Shown piece by piece: positions 8,330 through 17,445 of a DNA stretch of 64,000 bases. The position numbers and the translations under genes are program-made. This DNA comes from Shewanella violacea DSS12 (GTDB taxonomy: Bacteria; Pseudomonadota; Gammaproteobacteria; Enterobacterales; Shewanellaceae): the NCBI RefSeq assembly GCF_000091325.1, contig NC_014012.1, forward strand, positions 4,051,685 through 4,115,684, in the 5' to 3' direction. The number at the start of each line of letters is the position of its first letter. Positions within the stretch are counted from its first letter, which is position 1. The notes beneath the pieces are model-generated. The model worked only from the letters and a program-made list of their open reading frames with translations. It was not told the DNA's origin and searched no databases.

Positions 8330-10531
8330 CTAATCATAATCAAGTTTAATAACATCAACATTTTGAGGATCGGACACAAGCATGAAAATCGCTCCAAATT
8401 TATCAACCGATATAGAGTATCCGCTCAGGTTTTCCATATAGATATCCATATAGACTCTCTCACCAGTTCCAATGTTAATACGTACTAATTTATACTCCCC
8501 TCCAGTAGCGATTAAGTTATATATATACTTATCAACAATTGTCCAAGATAGGTTGCTTGTGATGGTAAAATCTTCTAGAAATAGCGATTCCTCACCGCCA
8601 ATTAATGTCCACAACCCACCCCCTGAACGTTTAGTAAAGAAAAACATTCCATTACTAGAATATTTCCCATACTCTCCGCCCTCTGCTAATGATTGAATAA
8701 GTTCGCCAGTATTGATATCGATAAGCTCTAGTGAAGACAAACCTAATGTATCTAGAGTCACCACAATCGAGCTACTACTGGGCCCCCAAGAAACGTTATA
8801 TATATTGTCATTAACCTTCAAATCAATATGCTCTATTTTTTTATTAGTGATGTCATAAATAAATGGGCTATCATTCAACCGACCCAATATATATCTACCA
8901 CTAGTAGAGAAACTAATATCCTTGATACTAATAATCTCATCGAAGCTTGTTAGCTTTACTTCTATTCCATCTTCATCACCACTTTTCAACCAAAGTTCAG
9001 GAACACCTGTCCGGTTTGAAACGAATGCTACTTTTGAGCCATCTAAGTTAGTAGAAGCGGTATAGTTCATTCCGTTAGAAAATATATATTTGGTTACTTT
9101 ATTGACCTTATTTTCGAGATTTTTTTTATCTTTTCCTTTTATTTTTTTAGATTCATTCTCAAAATTACTTTCAAAACGCCATATCTCAGTCTTGAAAAAC
9201 TCCCCTAACACAGCGACAATTTCACCATTTTGATTTGAAATAGGAGATACTATCGATTGCATTATATTAGTCAGTTGAGTGTGTGAGCTGCTCTCTAGAT
9301 CATATCTAGCCAAATTTCCTGTCATTGAACGATAAATCAAAGAGCGACTATCTCTAGCCCAAGCTACTGTATGTAAAAGAAGATCTACCGTGAAAAGGTC
9401 CTGCCAGATACCAGTCTCTAATGAAAGTAAAATAACCTGAGTCTGATACCAGCGAACATTTCTTACCATTGCTAAATATTTGCCATCTGGAGAGAGGCTA
9501 ATGGAGTAGTCTCCCCTGCCAATTGAATAAGGCTGAGTGATCTGCTGCTTATTGTTGCCATTTAAACTAACAGAGAAGACTTTCTTTTCCGTATGGTAGT
9601 CATGTTGCTGATCTTCGTCTATATAGAACAAGCTTTGTCCTGAAGGATTCCAAGCAATACTAGTAGACTGCAATTTTCTTTTACAATCAGTGATCTTCTG
9701 TATCTTTCCAAATGTTCTACTATGTTTATCTACAACATTTATTTTGCAACCACCATCATTATTATATGACAAGTACGCAATTCGAGAACCATCAGGGCTA
9801 AAAGCTGGATAACCTTGGCTGTCCATGGGGTCTTCTAAGTACACAACCAAACGACTCTCGATCTCCATCATTCCAATACGCCAATTCTTCTCACCTAAAT
9901 CACGCTGGGAAAAGGCTAAATACTTGCCGTCTGGTGACAGGACAGGACTAAACTCTTGTCCATCCAAAAAAGTTAAGCGTTTTAATTCAGTATTTTGTGA
10001 ATGAGAAATATCAAGCATGTCACTAGATAGGTATTGATATGCAGACCAAGAGGATAATGAAACTAAACTAATAAAGAGTAAAACAAACTTACCTGAGTGT
10101 TCATAAAGAATGGAGAACAGTTTTCTTTTAACCGTTTTAGTATCTCTCTCATCTATATGACTGCCAGCAATCACTTCTTCTGTAAATTTTTCCTCTTTTG
10201 TGACTTCTTTAACTAATGTGATTTCGGCAATGAGTACATAACCCACTTTGGGTAACGTCTTAATGAAACTGGGAGACTTGGCATTATCTCCTAGCTGATT
10301 TCGTAGCAGGCCTATAATCCTATTGATTGCATTGTCTGAGACTTCTCCTCCAGACCATACTTCTTCAAGCAACATATCCCTGCTAACAGGCTCACCAGCA
10401 TGCTTAGTTAAACACAGCAGTACCTGCATGGCTCTGAGCTCAACTTTGAGCAAGCAGCCATCTTTTATAATCGTGCATTGACTAGGATCAATTACCCTAT
10501 CAGCTAAACGATATTTAGGTTGAGTTATCAT
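8330..10531 (-). CDS. CadC-type membrane transcriptional regulator with TolB-like propeller
   Basis: A 733-residue one-component regulator. Residues about 8-105 form an OmpR/CadC-type winged-helix DNA-binding domain (VELRAMQVLLCL, DNAINRIIGLLRNQLGD, IKTLPKVGYVL). Residues about 148-168 are a single membrane helix (FVLLFISLVSLSSW). The rest is periplasmic, with repeated PD40/TolB-type blades: LSPDGKYLAFSQR, FSPDGSRIAYLS and LSPDGKYLAMVR. By analogy with CadC, ligand or protein binding outside the cell membrane would alter transcription inside. The target is unknown; the divergent rluA and the small exported protein downstream are the nearest candidates. The ribosome binding site is weak. Confidence 0.88.
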   Translation of the reverse strand: MITQPKYRLADRVIDPSQCTIIKDGCLLKVELRAMQVLLCLTKHAGEPVSRDMLLEEVWSGGEVSDNAINRIIGLLRNQLGDNAKSPSFIKTLPKVGYVLIAEITLVKEVTKEEKFTEEVIAGSHIDERDTKTVKRKLFSILYEHSGKFVLLFISLVSLSSWSAYQYLSSDMLDISHSQNTELKRLTFLDGQEFSPVLSPDGKYLAFSQRDLGEKNWRIGMMEIESRLVVYLEDPMDSQGYPAFSPDGSRIAYLSYNNDGGCKINVVDKHSRTFGKIQKITDCKRKLQSTSIAWNPSGQSLFYIDEDQQHDYHTEKKVFSVSLNGNNKQQITQPYSIGRGDYSISLSPDGKYLAMVRNVRWYQTQVILLSLETGIWQDLFTVDLLLHTVAWARDSRSLIYRSMTGNLARYDLESSSHTQLTNIMQSIVSPISNQNGEIVAVLGEFFKTEIWRFESNFENESKKIKGKDKKNLENKVNKVTKYIFSNGMNYTASTNLDGSKVAFVSNRTGVPELWLKSGDEDGIEVKLTSFDEIISIKDISFSTSGRYILGRLNDSPFIYDITNKKIEHIDLKVNDNIYNVSWGPSSSSIVVTLDTLGLSSLELIDINTGELIQSLAEGGEYGKYSSNGMFFFTKRSGGGLWTLIGGEESLFLEDFTITSNLSWTIVDKYIYNLIATGGEYKLVRINIGTGERVYMDIYMENLSGYSISVDKFGAIFMLVSDPQNVDVIKLDYD

Positions 10532-10741
10532 TAAGTACCAGTAAATTAATCAATTATTTTAACAACATACTTATATTAGCATTCGATTAACTAGCGTAAC
10601 ATAAATAAGCGAAATCAACATAAATCAAACAATGCTTGCATAAGGAGAATTGAAAGAAATTCTTTCAATCTAAACTTTTCCCTTGTATAGCCCATCCGCT
10701 AACAGTTATCTTTGCCAGGTTTTCTCACCTAGGCGCTTCCA

Positions 10742-11419
10742 ATGTCAGACTTTATCTACTCTCCACCAACCGATCCTTGGCTTGAAATTATCTATCAAGA
10801 TAAAGATATTTTGGTGATAAATAAACCTTCTGGACTACTTTCTGTACCTGGCAGAGCGCCTGAACATAGAGATAGTGTTTATAGTCGTGTCTTAGCTGAG
10901 CATCCAAATGCCCAAATAGTTCACAGATTGGATATGGCTACATCGGGTGTCATCGTTGTCGCGCTTAGGAGAAATGCTGAAAAAGAGTTAAAAAGGCAGT
11001 TCAGAGATAGAGAAACCAAGAAGACATATTACGCGCGAGTTGCCGGGTATATAAAAGAACATACAGGTAGTGTAGATCTGCCCTTAATCTGTGACTGGCC
11101 CAATCGACCTAAGCAGAAAGTAGACCATGAAGTAGGTAAATCCTCCTTGACTCATTTCGAAGTGATTAGTAAAGCTAAACGCTCTACATTAGTTAAACTC
11201 ACCCCAATTACGGGCCGGTCTCATCAACTAAGAGTCCATATGATGGCCATAGGTCATCCTATACTCGGTGATAATTTCTATGCAGACCCTCTAGCTAAAC
11301 GTTTAGCCAGCCGCTTATTACTCCACGCCCATAAGCTCACTATCAAGCAACCATATTCAGGTAAAGAACTCACTTTTAGCTCCGAAGTTCCTTTCATGTC
11401 TGCTGAAAACGATCAATAG
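10742..11419 (+). CDS. rluA: Dual-specificity pseudouridine synthase RluA (23S rRNA U746 / tRNA U32)
   Basis: Isomerises uridine to pseudouridine at 23S rRNA position 746 and at position 32 of several tRNAs (E. coli numbering). 225 residues, close to E. coli RluA (219). The catalytic Asp64 lies in HRLDMATSGVIVVAL. Strong RluA-specific blocks are NKPSGLLSVPGR, LPLICDWPNRPKQKV and PITGRSHQLRVHM. The start at 10742 aligns with the E. coli N-terminus. Transcribed divergently from the CadC-like gene. A GC-rich inverted repeat lies just after the stop. Confidence 0.95.
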   Translation: MSDFIYSPPTDPWLEIIYQDKDILVINKPSGLLSVPGRAPEHRDSVYSRVLAEHPNAQIVHRLDMATSGVIVVALRRNAEKELKRQFRDRETKKTYYARVAGYIKEHTGSVDLPLICDWPNRPKQKVDHEVGKSSLTHFEVISKAKRSTLVKLTPITGRSHQLRVHMMAIGHPILGDNFYADPLAKRLASRLLLHAHKLTIKQPYSGKELTFSSEVPFMSAENDQ

Positions 11420-11444
11420 CCGTTAGATATTTGAAGCACTTTTA

Positions 11445-11461
11445 TAGGGGGTTCCCCCCTA
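11445..11461 (+). terminator. GC-only hairpin after rluA
   Basis: TAGGGGG and CCCCCCTA, separated by TT, form a short strong stem 26 bases after the rluA stop. The downstream T-run is poor (GACTTTTATCC after a gap), so it is a weak terminator candidate. Confidence 0.35.
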
Positions 11462-11646
11462 GCTATGACTTTTATCCTACGCATTTCAGTGGTAAATGGC
11501 TTATTTAACTTAATTACCATGCATGCTTGGTAATCACACCAGAAAATCACCTTACTGATCTGATATCCATTTCTGCTTATTTATAGAATTTCATCATAAT
11601 TAAGGGTAAGTTACTTATCATTACTTATGACTTTAAGAATTTCACT

Positions 11647-12108
11647 ATGGAAACATCATTCCAAAGAGATGCCCTAGATAACCAAATATTATCTGCATTG
11701 ATGAAAGAGGCCAGAACGCCATTTGCAGAACTCGCTAAACGTTTCAACGTCAGCGCAGGTACCATTCACGTTCGCGTCGAAAAAATGAAGCAAGCAGGGA
11801 TCATCACAGGTGCTCAGATAACTGTAAATCCCAAGGCCCTGGGCTATGATGTTTGCTGCTTTATTGGAATTAATCTAAAGAGTGCCGGCGATTACCCAGC
11901 TGCAATATCTAAGCTCAATGAACTAGAAGAAGTGGTTGAAGCCTATTACACCACAGGCAACTACAGTGTATTTGTAAAGGTTATGTGCCAATCTATCGAC
12001 GGTTTGCAACATGTACTCATAAATCGTATTCAATCTATCGATGAAATCCAATCTACCGAAACATTAATCAGCTTACAAAACCCCATAACTAGGGCGGTTA
12101 AACCATAG
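11647..12108 (+). CDS. asnC: Asparagine-responsive Lrp/AsnC regulator AsnC
   Basis: A feast/famine regulator that in E. coli activates asnA and is controlled by asparagine. 153 residues: N-terminal helix-turn-helix (about 8-60, including AELAKRFNVSAGTIHVRVEKMKQAGIIT in two blocks), then an RAM ligand-binding domain (about 70-150: CCFIGINLKSA, VVEAYYTTGNYSVFVKVMC). Similarity to E. coli AsnC runs the whole length and is much closer than to Lrp. asnA is not next to it here, so it acts on distant targets or on itself. Single gene between rluA and the subtilase. Confidence 0.93.
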   Translation: METSFQRDALDNQILSALMKEARTPFAELAKRFNVSAGTIHVRVEKMKQAGIITGAQITVNPKALGYDVCCFIGINLKSAGDYPAAISKLNELEEVVEAYYTTGNYSVFVKVMCQSIDGLQHVLINRIQSIDEIQSTETLISLQNPITRAVKP

Positions 12109-12312
12109 AACTAATATAAATAAGTTATTTCGACTAGTTTACGTCCAAATAAAATGAAAATTACGACTTTTTTCCCTGTCAGGATTAATAATGTAGTACT
12201 TTTGTGTTAAAAGATACATAGCCTCAACAAGTAGGCAACAAAACAATAAAAGTATAATTATAAAATTTGCACAGTACGCAAGCATTGTGCCTTAAATTGA
12301 CAGGAAGAAGTC

Positions 12313-15300
12313 GTGAAAACAAAACTATCGATAGCAATTACGGCAGCACTGATCTCAAGTGCCGCCATGGCAAGTAGTGAATTTACTGCTAATCAATTTT
12401 CTCCAGAAATCACCTCTGTTGATCATTATAAAAAATCCCAATTTTCTCATTCAGCTATTTCATCGCCACAACGATTTATTGTTGAACTAGAATCACCGGC
12501 AATCGCTAAATACCAAGGCGGTGTCAAAAATCTTACTGCAACAGCATCAAAAAAAGGTCAACGTGTTGATACTCAATCGGCACCAGCTATAAGTTACGCC
12601 AATCATCTACAGAGTCAGCAACAAGCCTTTAAATCCTCTCTGTCAAAAATTGCCCCTAATGCTAAAGTTGAGCGTAATTTCAAGACACTATTTAACGGGG
12701 TAACTCTAGTTGGTCAAGGCCTAACCCTTGAGCAATTAACAGCGATGCCAGGTGTTAAATCTGTTTATCCTGAGACCATGTATGAAATCAACATGGATGC
12801 ATCCCACGAGGTCATCAATAGTGTCGCCATGTGGGAAGCGGTTTCAGGAATAGAGAATGCGGGTAAAGATGTTCGAGTAGCTATTATTGATACAGGTATT
12901 CGTCCTGAAAATCCGATGTTTTCCGGTGAAGGCTTTACTAAGCCTACCGCTAATATGCCAACCAATGATTACTGTTCAAGTGTCGATACCACTTTTTGTA
13001 ATGATAAGCTAATTGTTGCACGTTGGTCACAACCCACTTTCAAAGTTTGTGCCGATGAACATTTGAGCCCTCTAGGTTATGGGGGCCATGGTTCTCACGT
13101 CGCTGGAACCTCTGTCGGTAATAAGATCACCACTACATTTAAAGACATCGAAGTTGAATTATCAGGTGTCGCACCTGCAGCCTATCTAATGGTCTATAAG
13201 GCACTGTTCACCAAAGACGATTGTTCTGGTGGCAGCGGTTCAAACATAATGCTGATGGAGGCCTTAGAGCATGCGGTTAATGATGGCGCAGACGTCATCA
13301 ATAACTCTTGGGGTGGTGGTGCAGGCGGCGACCCAGCTAACAGCCCATACAAAACCATGTTTGAAGCTGCTGAAGCCGCTGGCGTTGTAGTCGTCACTGC
13401 AGCTGGTAACGATGGCAATGGCGCACAAACCATAGGTTGTCCAGGCTGTATAGAATCTGGCATCACTGTCGCGAACAGTACTACAGGCCGATTCTTCGCC
13501 AATGGTTTTACAGCCGGTGGCAATGAGCTGCTTGCTATTGAAGCTAATAATGAAATACAAACTGAGGATATTACTTTACCCGTTATCGCAGCGGTTAATA
13601 TCGATGCTGAAAATACCGAAGCTTGTTCTGCATTCCCAGCAGATTCTTTTAAAGATAGTATTGCACTCATTTCTCGTGGTGCATGTGCGTTTTCGGTTAA
13701 AGCCGCTAACGCAGAAGCTGCTGGTGCAAAAGCTATAGTGGTTTATAACAACAAACCTGGTGCGCCTATCAGCATGTATATGCCTGATGCGACTTTACCT
13801 GGTGTGATGATCTCCAACGCTGATGGTGCCGCAGTACTGGAAGGCCTTGGTGATAATACTACTGGAACCATAGGTGCAAAAGTTAAGCGTATAACGAGCA
13901 ATGCACTTGCTGACTTGATTAATGCGTCTAGCTCACGTGGCCCTAATGGTAATCAAAATATCCTAAAACCAGATCTCGCAGCTCCTGGTACAGATATTCT
14001 CTCGGCTACATCACCTGACGAAGATGGCACTGACTTTGCCACTATGACAGGAACAAGTATGGCTAGCCCCCATGTTGCTGGAGCAGCAGCTCTTATGAAA
14101 CAACTGCATCCAGAGTGGAGTGCTAATGATATTAAAACAGCTCTGACATCTACCGCGCATATGAGCGACATACTTGATGATGATGCTGAAACCCAGGCAT
14201 CGCCATTTGTTATGGGCGCAGGTCGTATGGATCTCGATGCAGCAGCTAAGGCTGTTTTGACATTTGATAAGCCATCAGTAGCCTCAGACTCATGTGTGGG
14301 CCCATGTACCTTCACTCGAACTGTATATAACAAGAGCGATGAAGCAACATCTTGGACACTTTCAGCATCGGCCGATAGTGCAGGAATTAGTGTTTCTCCA
14401 TCGACTCTTGAACTAGAAGCCGGAGCTTCTGCTGAGTTCACTGTTACGGTTGATTCTACTTTCACCGAGTATGGTTCTTGGATCTTCGGTAATGTAATGA
14501 TAAAAAGTGATCAAGGTAAGCAAGATGCTCACTTACCTGTGGCAATCATGGCCAGAGAGTCTAGTGACTCTTCATTGATTTCAGCGATTACAACCAAAGC
14601 AGATATTAAGGCTAGTGATGAATTTCCTATAAAAGCTATCGTTAATAACTCTATTTTTGAAAAAACTGTGACCATCACAGCCTATGCTCCGCAAGGAACA
14701 AAGATCACATCGACCGACATAACGCCTAATTTAACTGGTGCTCAACAAAATGGTTTCGATGTTAATTTGGATCTTGGTCGCATCACTTGGGTTGGTACTC
14801 TAGATCTTCCTCAGATGTCTTCAACAAAAGATGTTGGTGGATTTCCAAGTCTTATCGCTGACTTAGGCGTAACCCCTGAAATTTGTGAAGCAGGTTGTGA
14901 TGAAACAGCAATCACCTTCTCTTCACTGCCTAGCTTTAAATATAATGGCGTTAGCTATGACAGCATCACCATGGGTGATAATGGTATAGCCATTGTTGGA
15001 GGCGGTTCAACATCTGGAACTTATGCTAATAAAGAGCTACCAGACAGTGCTAATCCAAATAATATCTTAGCCCCCTTCTGGTCTGATTTTGATCTCGCCG
15101 ATACATCCGGTACCGATACTGGTGGTGGACAAATGGCTATGGGAGTATTTAACGGGGCAAATGATACAGTTTGGTTAGCATTAGAGTGGAAAGATGCACA
15201 ATTGTACGCTGATGACACCAATACAAAATACAGCTTCAGTATCTGGATTAAAGCAGGTGAAGAAGAACAAGTTATATTTAACTATTTAGATATACCGAAT

Positions 15301-16167
15301 ATGCCTGCGGCTGTCACTATTGGAGCCGAGAATATTGGTGGTTCAGTAGGTACAACATTCCACCACAACAGCCAAGGAGAATCTGTCACTAGCGGTGATG
15401 CAGTTATGCTTCAATCAACCGCACCAGGTAGTGTCAAAGTCGACTACATGGTAAAAGCGACAAGCTTTAACTATGGCCAGATGGACACAGTTAAAACAGA
15501 CGAAGAAAAAGATGTCGAACTTAATGTTCTGGATAACGACACTGTGCCAGAGAAAAAAGTGGCCAGAGTATCTATCACAGGTGACGGTATAACGGCAAAT
15601 GCTCAACGTCTTATTCATGTATCTGCCGATGGGGCTTTAGGGAAAGTCATGCTAGTGACTGAACCTGAGAATGGTAAAGTTACACTTGCAGAAGATGGTG
15701 CAGCAGTCTACACACCGAATAAAGACTTCTTCGGTGAAGATAGTTTCACTTACTCATCGGAAGATGCTGCCGGAAATACTTCCACACCAGCAAAAGTCAC
15801 TGTCACGGTAAACAACATCAATGATGCACCGACAGTATCACCATCAGCAGCAAGCTCTATTGTTAATACTCCAATAACGATAGCATCAAACGCTAAAGAT
15901 GTTGATGGGGACGATCTCACATTTACTTGGACACAAACTTCAGGTGACACAGTCTCTTTCAATAGCACAGACGAGAACATTAAAGTGACCGCTGCAACAT
16001 CTGGCACTTACACCTTCGAAGTCGTTGCAAGTGATGGCGTTATTGATAGTAAAGCTGGTGAAGTAACTTTAACTGTATCGAATGCACCTGATAACTCTGG
16101 TGGTTCATTAGGTTGGTTAACTATGCTGCTGCTTCCATTTGCAGGCCTACGTCGTCGTAAGCGTTAA
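12313..16167 (+). CDS. Secreted subtilisin-like serine protease (S8) with PA domain and GlyGly-CTERM
   Basis: A 1284-residue exported protease. Order of parts: signal peptide (1-20, AAMA); inhibitor-I9-like propeptide (about 50-160); S8 domain with the triad Asp193 (IIDTG), His259 (GGHGSHVAGT) and Ser582 (GTSMASPHVAG), plus oxyanion Asn in INNSWGGG; a PA insert (about 426-512) within the catalytic domain; Fn3/Ig-like modules; a Cadherin/Ig-like tail with an LDNDT linker and VNNINDAPTVSPSA; and a C-terminal GlyGly-CTERM signal (GGSLGWLTMLLLPF, then RRRKR) of the type cut by rhombosortase. The start is GTG with AGGAAGAAG just upstream. Probably delivered by type II secretion and held at or released from the surface. 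Likely a nutrient-acquiring protease. Confidence 0.94.
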   Translation: MKTKLSIAITAALISSAAMASSEFTANQFSPEITSVDHYKKSQFSHSAISSPQRFIVELESPAIAKYQGGVKNLTATASKKGQRVDTQSAPAISYANHLQSQQQAFKSSLSKIAPNAKVERNFKTLFNGVTLVGQGLTLEQLTAMPGVKSVYPETMYEINMDASHEVINSVAMWEAVSGIENAGKDVRVAIIDTGIRPENPMFSGEGFTKPTANMPTNDYCSSVDTTFCNDKLIVARWSQPTFKVCADEHLSPLGYGGHGSHVAGTSVGNKITTTFKDIEVELSGVAPAAYLMVYKALFTKDDCSGGSGSNIMLMEALEHAVNDGADVINNSWGGGAGGDPANSPYKTMFEAAEAAGVVVVTAAGNDGNGAQTIGCPGCIESGITVANSTTGRFFANGFTAGGNELLAIEANNEIQTEDITLPVIAAVNIDAENTEACSAFPADSFKDSIALISRGACAFSVKAANAEAAGAKAIVVYNNKPGAPISMYMPDATLPGVMISNADGAAVLEGLGDNTTGTIGAKVKRITSNALADLINASSSRGPNGNQNILKPDLAAPGTDILSATSPDEDGTDFATMTGTSMASPHVAGAAALMKQLHPEWSANDIKTALTSTAHMSDILDDDAETQASPFVMGAGRMDLDAAAKAVLTFDKPSVASDSCVGPCTFTRTVYNKSDEATSWTLSASADSAGISVSPSTLELEAGASAEFTVTVDSTFTEYGSWIFGNVMIKSDQGKQDAHLPVAIMARESSDSSLISAITTKADIKASDEFPIKAIVNNSIFEKTVTITAYAPQGTKITSTDITPNLTGAQQNGFDVNLDLGRITWVGTLDLPQMSSTKDVGGFPSLIADLGVTPEICEAGCDETAITFSSLPSFKYNGVSYDSITMGDNGIAIVGGGSTSGTYANKELPDSANPNNILAPFWSDFDLADTSGTDTGGGQMAMGVFNGANDTVWLALEWKDAQLYADDTNTKYSFSIWIKAGEEEQVIFNYLDIPNMPAAVTIGAENIGGSVGTTFHHNSQGESVTSGDAVMLQSTAPGSVKVDYMVKATSFNYGQMDTVKTDEEKDVELNVLDNDTVPEKKVARVSITGDGITANAQRLIHVSADGALGKVMLVTEPENGKVTLAEDGAAVYTPNKDFFGEDSFTYSSEDAAGNTSTPAKVTVTVNNINDAPTVSPSAASSIVNTPITIASNAKDVDGDDLTFTWTQTSGDTVSFNSTDENIKVTAATSGTYTFEVVASDGVIDSKAGEVTLTVSNAPDNSGGSLGWLTMLLLPFAGLRRRKR

Positions 16168-16195
16168 TACCTTAGTTTAATAAGCTGTAAATAAT

Positions 16196-16223
16196 AAGGG
16201 AGCCAAATAGGCTCCCTTCTTTT
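16196..16223 (+). terminator. Rho-independent terminator after the subtilase
   Basis: AAGGGAGCC and GGCTCCCTT form a 9-bp stem with a 5-base loop, followed by CTTTT. It lies 29 bases past the stop codon, between convergent genes. Confidence 0.8.
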
Positions 16224-16281
16224 CATCCGTTATTCCACTTCTAAAAGTCGCTAGTCTCTCAATCCACTATCTCTAAAATAT

Positions 16282-17388
16282 CTATATCTCAAACACCTTG
16301 GTCATCACCTTATAAAGCTCAGTGCCTTGATAAACAGATGCCGAGGCGAAGTGCAGGATAGGTACACAAGCTTGATTAAGATTGAGTGGAGTTAAGGCCC
16401 TATCTGTCCCATAAAGATCGAGTCGCAGAATATTTGCTAATGGCTCTGTGGCTGCCAATGGTTGGCCAACCTCAGCCAGATACTCGACCATGCCACCTAG
16501 AGGCGAATGGTACTTCTTATAGTCTTTCAAATAACAGGCGTATCTTTTCATCGTGGCCGGAACAAGCTTCTGCTCGATAACACCGCGCTCGCTCAGATAA
16601 GCCAAAATACCTTTAGCATCGATTAGAGCATCTTCGAGATTAATCTTCTCTTGAGATCCTAGCTCTAAGGTAAAGGCAGAGACTGGTACCTGCAAATCCC
16701 TTCCCACTGATTTCATATGCTCGGCGAGTTTCCACCAAGGGCAGAAAACAGACTCGTCCATGGCTCCGCCAAAATCATTGGGAATCAACAAGGTATAAGG
16801 GATGGAGAAGAAGGATGCCGCCTGAGCATCATACTCGGGACAATAAAGATGCTTACAAGACTTAGGCCCAGTGTGGAGATCTAGCACAATATCAGCTTGA
16901 TGCGCCATTACTTGCAAGTTAATCGCCTGCTGGTGCCCGGTTGTTATGCCCCACTCACTGTCTAAACGTGTATAGCAAGCTTCAACCAACACGGCCTTGT
17001 ATTGAGTAATCAAGTCAGCATCACTCAGAGAGTCATTCGCCTTATACCAAGCCGCCACATCGACATTATGCTCTAGATATTCCCTATTCCAATTCACACC
17101 AGTAATAGGGTCGAAGCGACCTAAGGTGAACTCACCGCTTTTTTGATTAATCCCCAGAGGATTAGCCAGAGGCACCAGGGTGATATCGCCACATAGGGTG
17201 TATTGCTCCAGTAATTTCATCAACTGATAGATGACCGCATTGCCCTGCACCTCGGCGCCATGTACATTCGCTTGGATATAGACGCTGGGAGCCGTAGCGC
17301 TTTCGCACTCATGGCTAAATATGGGGATGGTGAGATCTTGGCCTGTGGCTAACTCACCTATCTTCAATGATGATTGGGTAAAACTCAT
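16282..17388 (-). CDS. AstE/aspartoacylase-family zinc deacylase
   Basis: A 368-residue M14-like succinylglutamate desuccinylase/aspartoacylase family protein. The zinc site is visible: His43 and Glu46 in NVHGAEVQGN, and His172 in DLHTGP. Glu242 in FTLELGS fits the catalytic glutamate. A C-terminal biotinyl-lipoyl-like beta module is suggested by YHSPLGGMVEYLAEVGQPL. It starts 57 bases after lysC with AGGA upstream, no terminator intervenes, and so it should share the lysine riboswitch. That suggests a role near lysine or diaminopimelate metabolism (removal of an acyl group), but the substrate is unproven. It is not AstE itself: no ast genes are nearby. Confidence 0.8.
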   Translation of the reverse strand: MSFTQSSLKIGELATGQDLTIPIFSHECESATAPSVYIQANVHGAEVQGNAVIYQLMKLLEQYTLCGDITLVPLANPLGINQKSGEFTLGRFDPITGVNWNREYLEHNVDVAAWYKANDSLSDADLITQYKAVLVEACYTRLDSEWGITTGHQQAINLQVMAHQADIVLDLHTGPKSCKHLYCPEYDAQAASFFSIPYTLLIPNDFGGAMDESVFCPWWKLAEHMKSVGRDLQVPVSAFTLELGSQEKINLEDALIDAKGILAYLSERGVIEQKLVPATMKRYACYLKDYKKYHSPLGGMVEYLAEVGQPLAATEPLANILRLDLYGTDRALTPLNLNQACVPILHFASASVYQGTELYKVMTKVFEI

Positions 17389-17445
17389 ATTGTATCCTTC
17401 ACTTCCTAGCCTCTCGATGCTAAAACCGACAAGCTAGGTTTTTGA

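Noticed and set aside
13194..13670. 158-residue minus-strand frame inside the subtilase gene
   Set aside because: It is antisense to highly conserved catalytic and PA domain codons. Composition is that of a shadow frame.
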